From Streptomyces griseoluteus (GTDB lineage Bacteria > Actinomycetota > Actinomycetes > Streptomycetales > Streptomycetaceae), in assembly GCF_004784465.1 (NCBI RefSeq), contig NZ_SRRU01000001.1, positions 930,001 through 994,000 of the forward strand: a stretch of 64,000 nt of DNA, read 5' to 3'. Position 1 is the stretch's first letter. The number at the start of each line of letters is the position of its first letter. The notes under the pieces were generated by a model that saw only the letters and a list, made by a program, of their open reading frames with translations, searched no databases and was not told the origin of the DNA. The position numbers were made by a program, and so were the translations under genes. Shown one piece after another: positions 27,941 to 37,870 of the stretch.

Positions 27941-28879
27941 ATGACCGACGACGTCTGGCTGCCCATCCCGCCCGAGGAGATCAAGGGGCTGCCCGAGGGC
28001 CCGAACTACCTGTTCTTCGACGGTGGGGAGTTCCCCGGTGACCCCGCCGACTGCGCGGTGTACGTGGTGCCGTACATGAAGCCGCTGGAGGTGCGGACGC
28101 GTCCGCTGGAGCGGATGAGCGGGCTGCGCGTGATCCAGACGCTCACGGCGGGCGTCGACGACATCTCCGGCGCCCTTGAGGACGTGCCGCCCGGCGTCCG
28201 GCTCTGCAACGCCCGCGGAGTCCACGACACCAGCACCGCCGAGCTGGCCCTCACCCTCACGCTGGCCTCGCTGCGCGGGATTCAGGGGTTCGTGCGGGCG
28301 CAGGAGGAGGAGCGCTGGCAAGGGGAGTTCCGGCCCGCTCTGGCCGACCGGAACGTGCTCATCCTCGGCTACGGGGCCATCGGTTCGGCCATCGAGGACC
28401 GGCTCGCGCCCTTCGAACTGGGGCGCGTGATCCGGGTGGCGCGCTCCGGGCGCACCACCGCGCGCGGGGTCGTGCATCCGCTCACCGAACTTCCCCGACT
28501 GCTCCCGGACGCGGACGTGGTGATCCTCGCGACGCCCCTCACCGACGAGACGCGGGGCCTGGTGGACGCCGCCTTCCTCGCCCGTATGAAGGACGGCGCC
28601 CTGCTGGTGAACATCGCGCGCGGGCCGGTGGTCGACACCGACGCCCTGCTCAGCGAGGTGGAGAGCGGGCGCCTCACCGCCGCGCTGGACGTCACCGACC
28701 CCGAACCGCTGCCGCCGGGCCACCCGTTGTGGCGGGCGCCGGGCGTACTGATCACCCCGCATGTGGGCGGCCCGAGTGCGGCGTTCCGGCCGCGCGCCGA
28801 GCGGCTCCTGGTGGACCAGTTGACCCGGTTCGTGAACCATGAGCCACTGCGCCACGTGGTCCTCACCACCGGGGCGTGA
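27941..28879 (+). CDS. D-isomer 2-hydroxyacid dehydrogenase
   Basis: 312-aa NAD(P)-dependent enzyme interconverting 2-hydroxy and 2-oxo acids. The nucleotide-binding motif is GYGAIGSAIED, and the catalytic triad residues are visible as Arg in NIARGPVV, Glu in DVTDPEPLPPGHPLW, and His in ITPHVGGPS. It lacks the regulatory domains present in the serA product of this window, so it is not a second full SerA; glyoxylate/hydroxypyruvate or phosphonate/phosphoglycerate-like substrates are all possible. The start is likely leaderless. Confidence 0.9.
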   Translation: MTDDVWLPIPPEEIKGLPEGPNYLFFDGGEFPGDPADCAVYVVPYMKPLEVRTRPLERMSGLRVIQTLTAGVDDISGALEDVPPGVRLCNARGVHDTSTAELALTLTLASLRGIQGFVRAQEEERWQGEFRPALADRNVLILGYGAIGSAIEDRLAPFELGRVIRVARSGRTTARGVVHPLTELPRLLPDADVVILATPLTDETRGLVDAAFLARMKDGALLVNIARGPVVDTDALLSEVESGRLTAALDVTDPEPLPPGHPLWRAPGVLITPHVGGPSAAFRPRAERLLVDQLTRFVNHEPLRHVVLTTGA

Positions 28880-28974
28880 GCCGCTCATCGGCACCCTCCG
28901 CGACCCTTCGGGCGCGTTGTGTGCCCGCATAGTCGCTGGTCGTCACGGAGAGTAGAGAAGCTATGTCCCTGAGT

Positions 28975-28994
28975 GACGATCCTGGTGTATCGTC
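28975..28994. promoter_or_regulatory. Inverted repeat upstream of the cdgC-like gene
   Basis: GACGAT (28975-28980) and ATCGTC (28989-28994) flank an 8-bp spacer about 85 bp before the preferred start. A regulator site is possible; I do not see a clean match to the BldD consensus as I know it. Confidence 0.3.
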
Positions 28995-29078
28995 CCGACA
29001 GGGGTGCGCCGCCGACCGACCGGCGCCGGGGACGAACATTTCAGCTCTGTGAGGGGGGCGACGGGCGATGCACGGCCT

Positions 29079-32000
29079 ATGGACGAACGATCCGACGCGG
29101 CGGAGCCGCCGACGGCGACCCTGGCGCACGACCGCGTGCAGGCGCGAGCGGCCGATGAGCCGGCTCGCCCTGCACCCCCGGCCGGGCGCCCGGCACAGGC
29201 ATCCGCACCGGCCCCCGAGGGGCACCGGCGCGACCCGCACCGGGAGGGCGCGGTGAGCGCGCCGCCGGTGACCACGACCGCGCTCGACGGGGCGCCCCGC
29301 GCGCCGCAGCAGCCCGTCCGTACGCCCCCCACCCGGCCACCGGCAGCGGCCGGCGACGGATCGCGGCTCACCCGGCAGCTCGCCCTCGCCCTGATCTGCG
29401 CGGCCTACGCCGTCGGCTCGGCCTTCGACTGGGGAAGCGAGCAACTCGCTCTGTTCATGGGGGACTTCGGGCTCAGCGCGGCGGCCGGAACCGCCGCCGT
29501 CTCCTGCTTGCTCTACGCCCGCAGCCGCCGCGTCCGCTTCCGTCCCGCCTGGCTGCTCTTCGCCCTCTCCTCCGCGATGGCCGCCCTCGGAAACGCGGTC
29601 TGGGGGTGGTACGAGGTCGTCCTCGAACGCACCGTGCCGAGCCCCAGCTACGCCGATCTGTTCTTCCTCTGCTTCGCGCCGCCCGCCATCGTGGGGCTGC
29701 TGGTCCTCGCCAAACGCCCGGCGAACCGGGCCGGCTGGATCTGTCTCACGCTGGACGCCTGGCTCATCGGCGGCTCGCTGCTCACCCTCTCCTGGAGCCT
29801 GGCGCTCGCCCAGACCGCCCGGATCGACGGACCGAGCGTCGAGCACACCGCCCTCTCGCTGGCCTACCCGCTGCTCGACATCGTGCTGGTCAGCATGGTG
29901 CTCGCGCTGCACTTCCGGCGCAGTCCGGGCAACCGCACCGCCGTCAACACCGCGATCGGCGCCCTGGCGCTCACCGTGATGTGCGACGCGCTGTTCACCT
30001 CGCCGCTGCTGCACAGCAGCTACCGCTCCGGGCAACTGCTGGACGCGGGCTGGTTCGCGGGCTCCCTGCTGCTCGCCTACGCCCCCTGGGCCGCACCCAG
30101 GGGGCGCGAGAGCGACAGGGGCGCGTCCGAGACCCGTGTCGTGCACGAGCACGTGCCGGGACAGCGCGGTCCGTCCACCGTGCAGCCGCACCCGCCGGAC
30201 ACGGAGGGCCACCGGTACCCGTCCGGGCGGCCGCTGACCGGCTCGCTGGCCGCCCTCACCCCGTACCTCGCCGCCGCCGTCTGCACGCTGGGCATCCTGT
30301 ACAGCGTGCTCAACGGGCGCCGGCCCGACCACGTGGTGCTGATCACCGCGGGTGCCGTGGTGCTGGCCCTCGTCATCCGCCAGGGCATCATGTTGCTGGA
30401 CAACATCACCCTCACCCAGGAACTGGCGCAGAAGGAGAACCACTTCCGCTCGTTGGTGCAGGGCTCCAGCGACGTCATCATGATCGCCGCGCCCAACGGC
30501 GTCCTGCGCTACGTCTCCCCGGCCGCCGCCGGGGTCTACGGCAGCAGCGCCGAGGCCCTGATCGGCACCGAACTGGCCGCGCTGATCCACCCCGAGGACC
30601 TGGGCTGCGTGGTGCACGAGGTGCGCCGCTTCCTGGCCGCCGACCCGGTGGCCGAACCGACCACCCGCATCGAGTGCCGCTTCCGCTCCGGCCGGGGCGG
30701 CTGGCTCAACGTGGAGTCCACCGTCAACCGGCACCACGGAGGGCTGATCTTCAACAGCCGGGACGTGACCGAGCGGGTCCGGCTCCAGGCCCAGCTCCAG
30801 CACAACGCCGAGCACGACCCGCTCACCGACCTGCCCAACCGCGCCCTGTTCACCCGGCGTGTCCAGCAGGCCCTGTCCGGGCGCCGGGCCACCGACCGGG
30901 GCGCCGCCCTGCGCGGCACGGCCGTGCTCTTCATCGACCTCGACGGCTTCAAGGCCGTCAACGACACCATCGGCCACCAGGCCGGGGACGAGCTGCTGAT
31001 CCAGGCCGCGCGCCGGCTCCAGGACTCCGTGCGCCAGGGGGACACCGCCTCCCGGCTCGGCGGGGACGAGTTCGCGGCCCTGATCACCGGCGACGGCACC
31101 CGCGACCGCGCCGCCCGCGAGCGGCACATCCTGGAGCTGGCCGACCGGCTCCGGCTCACCCTCTCCCAGCCGTACGCCATCGACGGCAACGATGTCCGGG
31201 TCAACGCCTCCATCGGCGTCGCCTTCGCCGAGCCCGGCCTCGGCGCGGGCGAGTTGCTGCGCAACGCCGACCTGGCGATGTACCGGGCCAAGGCCGGCGG
31301 CAAGGGCCGGGTGGAGCTGTACAAGCCGCAGATGCAGCAGGACGTGGTCCGCAAGGCCGAGCTGGCCGGACGGCTGCGCGCCGCGCTGCACGAGGGGGAG
31401 TTCGCACTGCTGCACCAGCCGGTGGTGTGTCTCAACGGCGGCCGGATCGCCTCGGTCGCCACCCACGCGCGCTGGCGCTCCGCCCAGGGGGTGCTGTTCA
31501 CCCCGGCCGAGTTCCTGCGGGTGGCCGAGGACGGCGACCGTACGGCCGAGCTGGAGCGCTGGATACTCCAGGAAGCCGTCGAGCAGGCCGCCGAGCGCGC
31601 CGCGGGCGGCCTCGTCGTCCCGGTGTCCGTACGGATGAGCGCTCGGCGGCTGCTGGACCGCTCGCTGCCGCTCGGCTCCATCGAGGCGCTGCTCACCCGG
31701 CACGGACTGCCGCCCGGCGCGCTGATCATCGAACTGTCCGGCACCGACCCGCGGATCTCCCAGGACGAGCTGGAGCGCCGCCTGACCGCCCTCAGCCGCC
31801 TCGGGGTGCGGATCGCGCTCGACGGCTTCGGCAGCGGCCACGCGGCCATCACGGCGCTGCGCAGGCTCCCTGTGGACATCCTCAAGCTCGACCGCGGGCT
31901 GATCGAGGGCGTCGTGGAGTCCGCCCGGCTGCACAAGATCACCAGCGGGCTGCTGCGCATCGCGGGCGACCTCGGCCTGCAGACCGTCGCCGAGGGCGTG

Positions 32001-32252
32001 GACCTGCCGGAACAGGTGGTCGCGCTGCGCGCCATGGGCTGCACCCACGGCCAGGGCATGGCGTTCGCCGGGCCGGTGGACGAGTACCGGCTGCGCCGGG
32101 CGCTCGCCTCCGGCCGCTTCCCGGTGCCGCACGCCCCCGCCGAGCCGGTCTTCGCCGGGAAGGGCGCCGGGCTCTACTCCGGGACCATGTCCACCGTGTT
32201 CGGCGGGACGGTGCTCCGCTCACATGATGAGACGGCTGTCCCACCCACTTGA
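29079..32252 (+). CDS. cdgC: Membrane PAS-GGDEF-EAL protein with degenerate EAL domain, CdgC-like
   Basis: About 1057 aa. The first 110 residues are Ala/Pro/Arg-rich, then roughly ten membrane spans, a PAS domain (about residues 450-560, FRSLVQGSSDVIMIAAPNG), GGDEF and EAL. GGDEF is intact (residues 661-665) and preceded by a canonical inhibitory RxxD (RQGD, 652-655), so an active, feedback-inhibited diguanylate cyclase is expected. The EAL domain has lost key residues: EAL is ATH (794-796), NVS is VRMS, and DDFG is DGFG, so phosphodiesterase activity is unlikely. Position just before ilvB matches S. coelicolor SCO5511. The start is uncertain: ATG 29079 is preferred, GTG 29049 is possible, and neither has a well-spaced ribosome binding site in frame. 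Confidence 0.87.
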   Translation: MDERSDAAEPPTATLAHDRVQARAADEPARPAPPAGRPAQASAPAPEGHRRDPHREGAVSAPPVTTTALDGAPRAPQQPVRTPPTRPPAAAGDGSRLTRQLALALICAAYAVGSAFDWGSEQLALFMGDFGLSAAAGTAAVSCLLYARSRRVRFRPAWLLFALSSAMAALGNAVWGWYEVVLERTVPSPSYADLFFLCFAPPAIVGLLVLAKRPANRAGWICLTLDAWLIGGSLLTLSWSLALAQTARIDGPSVEHTALSLAYPLLDIVLVSMVLALHFRRSPGNRTAVNTAIGALALTVMCDALFTSPLLHSSYRSGQLLDAGWFAGSLLLAYAPWAAPRGRESDRGASETRVVHEHVPGQRGPSTVQPHPPDTEGHRYPSGRPLTGSLAALTPYLAAAVCTLGILYSVLNGRRPDHVVLITAGAVVLALVIRQGIMLLDNITLTQELAQKENHFRSLVQGSSDVIMIAAPNGVLRYVSPAAAGVYGSSAEALIGTELAALIHPEDLGCVVHEVRRFLAADPVAEPTTRIECRFRSGRGGWLNVESTVNRHHGGLIFNSRDVTERVRLQAQLQHNAEHDPLTDLPNRALFTRRVQQALSGRRATDRGAALRGTAVLFIDLDGFKAVNDTIGHQAGDELLIQAARRLQDSVRQGDTASRLGGDEFAALITGDGTRDRAARERHILELADRLRLTLSQPYAIDGNDVRVNASIGVAFAEPGLGAGELLRNADLAMYRAKAGGKGRVELYKPQMQQDVVRKAELAGRLRAALHEGEFALLHQPVVCLNGGRIASVATHARWRSAQGVLFTPAEFLRVAEDGDRTAELERWILQEAVEQAAERAAGGLVVPVSVRMSARRLLDRSLPLGSIEALLTRHGLPPGALIIELSGTDPRISQDELERRLTALSRLGVRIALDGFGSGHAAITALRRLPVDILKLDRGLIEGVVESARLHKITSGLLRIAGDLGLQTVAEGVDLPEQVVALRAMGCTHGQGMAFAGPVDEYRLRRALASGRFPVPHAPAEPVFAGKGAGLYSGTMSTVFGGTVLRSHDETAVPPT

Positions 32253-32285
32253 CACATGGTGCGCGCCGGAGGGAGGGTCAATGCC

Positions 32286-32327
32286 ATGCGCACCCGAATT
32301 CTCGTACTTGGAAAGCGCGTCGGCTGA
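32286..32327 (+). CDS. ilvB leader peptide MRTRILVLGKRVG
   Basis: 13-codon reading frame with a strong ribosome binding site (GGAGGGAGG at 32268-32276) 9 nt before the ATG. Consecutive codons for Ile, Leu, Val and Leu at 32298-32309 are the sensing codons expected for a branched-chain amino acid attenuator. It lies 33 bp after the cdgC-like stop and 171 bp before ilvB. Ribosome stalling at these codons when charged tRNA is scarce should favour readthrough into ilvBNC. Confidence 0.87.
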   Translation: MRTRILVLGKRVG

Positions 32328-32416
32328 GCTGGGGCTTCGTCGGACACCGTCCGGAAATCCCAGCACCCCTCACCGACGCGCTCCCCTCGCTTGCCTTGCG
32401 GCACGGGGGGTTTTTT
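32314..32416 (+). promoter_or_regulatory. Transcription attenuator of the ilvBNC operon
   Basis: Two structures are visible. AGCGCGTCGG (32314-32323, end of the leader frame) pairs with CCGACGCGCT (32373-32382), enclosing GCTGGG/CCCAGC (32328-32333, 32359-32364) and CGGAC/GTCCG (32341-32345, 32349-32353). The terminator is formed by CCCC (32383-32386) and TGCC (32392-32395) pairing with GGCA (32400-32403) and the G-run at 32405-32410, followed by six T (32411-32416). The leader frame's last codons lie in the 5' arm, so translation controls folding. A further 7-bp hairpin is at 32420-32438. Confidence 0.82.
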
Positions 32417-32498
32417 GTTGCACGAGTGACCCTCGTGCGGCCCCCCGCTCCACACCCATACCGCCCGAACCTCGCAAACCCTCAAGCTCGAGAAGAGA

Positions 32499-34355
32499 AT
32501 GACGATGACCGAGCAGGCCACCGGGGCCCACCATCCGCAGCCGCGGCCCCGATCCGGAGGACAGCACTCCGCCCCCGTCGAGCACGTCACGGGTGCGCAG
32601 TCCCTCATTCGCTCGCTCGAGGAGGTCGGGGTCGACACCGTATTCGGCATTCCCGGGGGCACGATCCTTCCCGCGTACGACCCGCTGATGGACTCCCAGC
32701 GGGTGCGCCACGTGCTGGTCCGCCACGAACAGGGCGCGGGCCACGCGGCCACCGGGTACGCGCAGGCCACCGGCAAGGTCGGCGTCTGCATGGCGACCTC
32801 GGGCCCCGGCGCCACCAACCTGGTCACCCCGATCGCGGACGCCAACATGGACTCGGTGCCGCTGGTCGCGATCACCGGCCAGGTGGTCTCCAAGGCGATC
32901 GGTACGGACGCCTTCCAGGAGGCGGACATCGTCGGCATCTCCATGCCGATCACCAAGCACAGCTTCCTGGTCACCAAGGCCGAGGACATCCCGAGGACGA
33001 TCGCCGAGGCGTTCCACATCGCCTCGACCGGCCGCCCCGGCCCGGTCCTCGTCGACATCCCCAAGGACGTGCTCCAGACGCGGACGACCTTCTCCTGGCC
33101 GCCCGTGACCGACCTGCCCGGCTACCGCCCGGTGACCAAGCCGCACGCCAAGCAGATCCGCGAGGCCGCCAAGCTCATCACCAGCGCCCGCCGTCCCGTC
33201 CTCTACGTCGGCGGCGGTGTGCTCAAGGCCGGCGCCACCGCCGAGCTGAAGGTCCTCGCCGAGCTGACCGGCGCCCCCGTCACCACCACCCTGATGGCAC
33301 TCGGCGCCTTCCCCGACAGCCACCCGCAGCACGTGGGCATGCCCGGCATGCACGGCTCGGTCACCGCCGTCACCGCGCTGCAGAAGGCTGACCTGATCGT
33401 CGCCCTCGGCGCCCGCTTCGACGACCGGGTCACCGGGAAGCTGGACAGCTTCGCGCCGTACGCCAAGATCGTGCACGCCGACATCGACCCGGCCGAGATC
33501 GGCAAGAACCGCGAGGCCGACGTGCCGATCGTGGGCGACGCCCGCGAGGTGCTCGCCGACCTGATCCAGGCCGTGCAGAAGGAGCACAGCGAGGGCCACC
33601 GGGGCGACCACACCGCCTGGTGGAGCGACCTGAACCGCTGGCGGGAGACCTACCCGCTCGGCTACGAGACGCCGGAGGACGGCTCGCTCTCCCCGCAGGC
33701 GGTCATCGAGCGCATCGGGCAGCTCGCCCCCGACGACACGATCTTCGCGGCGGGCGTCGGCCAGCACCAGATGTGGGCCGCCCACTTCATCCAGTACGAG
33801 CAGCCCGCGACCTGGCTCAACTCCGGCGGCGCCGGAACCATGGGGTACGCCGTCCCGGCCGCGATGGGCGCCAAGGCCGGACAGCCCGGCCGTACGGTCT
33901 GGGCGATCGACGGCGACGGCTGTTTCCAGATGACCAACCAGGAACTCACCACCTGCGCCCTGAACAACATCCCGATCAAGGTCGCCATCATCAACAACGG
34001 CGCCCTCGGCATGGTCCGCCAGTGGCAGACGCTGTTCTACAACCAGCGCTACTCCAACACCGTGCTGCACTCCGGCCCCGACGGACCCACCGGCCCCAGC
34101 GCCGGCACCCGCGTGCCCGACTTCGTGAAGCTGGCCGAGGCGATGGGCTGCCACGCCATCCGCTGCGAGCGCCCCGAGGACCTGGACAAGGTCATCGAGG
34201 AGGCCAACGCGATCAACGACCGCCCGGTCGTGGTCGACTTCATCGTCCACGAGGACGCGATGGTGTGGCCGATGGTCGCCGCCGGAACCTCCAACGACGA
34301 GGTCATGGCCGCGCGGGGCGTCCGTCCCGACTTCGGCGACGGCGACCAGGACTGA
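32499..34355 (+). CDS. ilvB: Acetolactate synthase large (catalytic) subunit
   Basis: 618-aa ThDP enzyme that joins two pyruvates, or pyruvate and 2-oxobutyrate, in the first common step of Val/Leu and Ile synthesis. Visible are [15 protein letters not shown], the ThDP-activating glutamate in [17 protein letters not shown], the [18 protein letters not shown]-region, [10 protein letters not shown], and the ThDP/Mg motif [15 protein letters not shown] with [12 protein letters not shown]. Complete length for the family. It is the first gene of ilvB-ilvN-ilvC, controlled by the upstream leader and attenuator. An ATG two codons downstream is an alternative start. Confidence 0.97.
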   Translation: MTMTEQATGAHHPQPRPRSGGQHSAPVEHVTGAQSLIRSLEEVGVDTVFGIPGGTILPAYDPLMDSQRVRHVLVRHEQGAGHAATGYAQATGKVGVCMATSGPGATNLVTPIADANMDSVPLVAITGQVVSKAIGTDAFQEADIVGISMPITKHSFLVTKAEDIPRTIAEAFHIASTGRPGPVLVDIPKDVLQTRTTFSWPPVTDLPGYRPVTKPHAKQIREAAKLITSARRPVLYVGGGVLKAGATAELKVLAELTGAPVTTTLMALGAFPDSHPQHVGMPGMHGSVTAVTALQKADLIVALGARFDDRVTGKLDSFAPYAKIVHADIDPAEIGKNREADVPIVGDAREVLADLIQAVQKEHSEGHRGDHTAWWSDLNRWRETYPLGYETPEDGSLSPQAVIERIGQLAPDDTIFAAGVGQHQMWAAHFIQYEQPATWLNSGGAGTMGYAVPAAMGAKAGQPGRTVWAIDGDGCFQMTNQELTTCALNNIPIKVAIINNGALGMVRQWQTLFYNQRYSNTVLHSGPDGPTGPSAGTRVPDFVKLAEAMGCHAIRCERPEDLDKVIEEANAINDRPVVVDFIVHEDAMVWPMVAAGTSNDEVMAARGVRPDFGDGDQD

Positions 34356-34385
34356 CCGAGGATACGAGCGAGAGAGACCACGACC

Positions 34386-36019
<1,634 letters not shown>

Positions 36020-36026
36020 GCCTCAT

Positions 36027-36075
36027 GGCGGCCGGCGGCGGCCCCCCCTGGCGGGGTGCCGCCCGCCCGGCCGCC
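36027..36075 (+). terminator. Hairpin after ilvC
   Basis: GGCGGCCGG (36027-36035) pairs with CCGGCCGCC (36067-36075), continued inside by GGCGGC (36037-36042) with GCCGCC (36058-36063). Confidence 0.65.
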
Positions 36076-36082
36076 GCCCCAC

Positions 36083-36088
36083 TAGACT
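36083..36088 (+). promoter_or_regulatory. -10-like hexamer TAGACT upstream of serA
   Basis: TAGACT matches the common streptomycete -10 and follows the ilvC terminator by 7 bp; it would give a 5' UTR of about 110 nt for serA. No good -35 is visible. Confidence 0.4.
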
Positions 36089-36203
36089 GCTGCACAACAA
36101 ACGCGTCAGGCCCACAGTGTCGTGCGTCTTCCACGCGGCTAGCACCCCTCCACCGCCAGCGGCCGTCGGGACGGCCGTCCGCAATGGACTTGTGAGGACT
36201 CAC

Positions 36204-37805
36204 GTGAGCTCGTACCCCAGTCGAAAAGCCACGGTACTCATCGCTGAAGAGCTGTCGCCCGCCACCGTGGACGCACTCGGGCCGGACTTCGAGATCCGGC
36301 ACTGCAACGGAGCCGACCGCGCCGAACTGCTCCCCGCCATCGCCGACGTGGACGCGATCCTCGTCCGCTCGGCCACCAAGGTCGACGCCGAGGCGATCGC
36401 CGCGGCCAAGAAGCTGAAGGTCGTCGCACGAGCCGGCGTCGGCCTGGACAACGTCGACGTCTCCGCCGCCACCAAGGCCGGCGTGATGGTCGTCAACGCC
36501 CCCACCTCCAACATCGTCACCGCCGCCGAGCTGGCCTGCGGTCTGCTCGTGGCCAGCGCGCGCAACATCCCGCAGGCCAACGCCGCCCTGAAGAACGGCG
36601 AGTGGAAGCGCAGCAAGTACACCGGCGTCGAGCTGGCCGAGAAGACCCTCGGCGTGGTCGGCCTCGGCCGCATCGGCGCCCTGGTCGCCCAGCGGATGTC
36701 CGCCTTCGGCATGAAGGTGGTCGCCTACGACCCCTACGTACAGCCCGCGCGGGCCGCGCAGATGGGCGTCAAGGTCCTCTCGCTGGACGAGCTGCTGGAG
36801 GTCTCCGACTTCATCACCGTCCACCTGCCCAAGACCCCCGAGACCCTCGGTCTGATCGGCGACGAGGCGCTGCGCAAGGTCAAGCCGACCGTGCGCATCG
36901 TCAACGCCGCGCGCGGCGGCATCGTCGACGAGGCGGCGCTGTACGCGGCGCTGAAGGAGGGCCGGGTCGCCGGCGCCGGGCTCGACGTGTACGCCAAGGA
37001 GCCGTGCACCGACTCCCCGCTGTTCGAGCTGGACCAGGTGGTCTGCACCCCGCACCTCGGCGCCTCCACCGACGAGGCGCAGGAGAAGGCCGGTATCGCG
37101 GTGGCCCGCTCGGTGCGCCTCGCCCTCGCGGGTGAGCTGGTGCCGGACGCGGTCAACGTCCAGGGCGGCGTCATCGCCGAGGACGTGAAGCCCGGTCTGC
37201 CGCTGGCCGAGCGCCTCGGCCGCATCTTCACCGCCCTGGCGGGCGAGGTCGCGGTCCGCCTCGACGTCGAGGTGTACGGCGAGATCACCCAGCACGATGT
37301 GAAGGTGCTCGAACTCTCCGCGCTCAAGGGCGTGTTCGAGGACGTGGTGGACGAGACCGTCTCCTACGTCAACGCCCCGCTGTTCGCGCAGGAGCGCGGT
37401 GTCGAGGTCCGCCTCACCACCAGCTCCGAGTCGGCCGACCACCGCAACGTGGTCACCGTGCGCGGCACCCTCGCGGGCGGCGAGGAGGTGTCGGTCTCCG
37501 GCACGCTGGCCGGTCCCAAGCACGTCCAGAAGATCGTCGCGGTCGGCGACTACGACGTGGACCTCGCGCTCACCGAGCACATGGTCGTCCTCAGCTACGA
37601 GGACCGTCCCGGTGTCGTCGGCACCGTCGGCCGGGTCCTCGGCGAGGCGGGCATCAACATCGCCGGTATGCAGGTGGCCCGGTCCACCGCCGGCGGCGAG
37701 GCGCTGGCCGTGCTGACGGTGGACGACACGGTCGACCCGGCCACGCTGGGCGAGCTGGCCCAGGAGATCGGGGCGACCTCCGCCCGGTCGGTCAACCTGG
37801 ACTGA
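36204..37805 (+). CDS. serA: D-3-phosphoglycerate dehydrogenase (long form with ACT domain)
   Basis: 533-aa enzyme of the first step in serine synthesis. The N-terminal two-thirds form the catalytic and NAD domains: RSATKVDAEAIAAAKKLKVVARAGVGLDNVD, VVGLGRIGALVA, catalytic Arg in NAARGG, Glu in DVYAKEP and His in TPHLGASTDEAQ. The allosteric-substrate-binding domain (about residues 320-440) and a C-terminal ACT domain (VVLSYEDRPGVVGTVGRVLGEAGINIAGMQV) follow, so serine feedback is expected. The GTG at 36204 has AGGA nearby and gives the family N-terminus; upstream frame is non-coding. A perfect 18-bp terminator follows. Confidence 0.96.
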   Translation: MSSYPSRKATVLIAEELSPATVDALGPDFEIRHCNGADRAELLPAIADVDAILVRSATKVDAEAIAAAKKLKVVARAGVGLDNVDVSAATKAGVMVVNAPTSNIVTAAELACGLLVASARNIPQANAALKNGEWKRSKYTGVELAEKTLGVVGLGRIGALVAQRMSAFGMKVVAYDPYVQPARAAQMGVKVLSLDELLEVSDFITVHLPKTPETLGLIGDEALRKVKPTVRIVNAARGGIVDEAALYAALKEGRVAGAGLDVYAKEPCTDSPLFELDQVVCTPHLGASTDEAQEKAGIAVARSVRLALAGELVPDAVNVQGGVIAEDVKPGLPLAERLGRIFTALAGEVAVRLDVEVYGEITQHDVKVLELSALKGVFEDVVDETVSYVNAPLFAQERGVEVRLTTSSESADHRNVVTVRGTLAGGEEVSVSGTLAGPKHVQKIVAVGDYDVDLALTEHMVVLSYEDRPGVVGTVGRVLGEAGINIAGMQVARSTAGGEALAVLTVDDTVDPATLGELAQEIGATSARSVNLD

Positions 37806-37820
37806 TCCGCACCCCGAACT

Positions 37821-37868
37821 CACCGGAGCGCCGGGCGGACCCCTTGCGGGCCGCCCGGCGCTCCGGTG
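37821..37868. terminator. Bidirectional terminator between serA and the MFS gene
   Basis: Perfect 18-bp stem CACCGGAGCGCCGGGCGG (37821-37838) with its complement at 37851-37868 around a 12-nt loop, between convergent genes. Confidence 0.88.
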
Positions 37869-37870
37869 TG

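Noticed and set aside
29068..29256. 62-aa frame with the best ribosome binding site upstream of the cdgC-like gene
   Set aside because: The site (GAGGGGGG, 29051-29058) is well spaced for ATG 29068, but that frame is Arg/His/Pro-rich and runs inside the larger coding region; kept only as a reason for start uncertainty.
28863..32132. 1089-aa minus-strand open frame
   Set aside because: Antisense to the PAS-GGDEF-EAL gene, no domain, composition of a shadow.
32249..32254. TTGACA as -35 of ilvB
   Set aside because: Perfect consensus hexamer, but it overlaps the cdgC-like stop and no -10 sits 16-19 bp downstream before the leader peptide.
32224..32502. 92-aa frame overlapping the ilvB leader
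   Set aside because: It reads through the attenuator stems out of frame with the ILVL leader, which has the ribosome binding site; low coding character.
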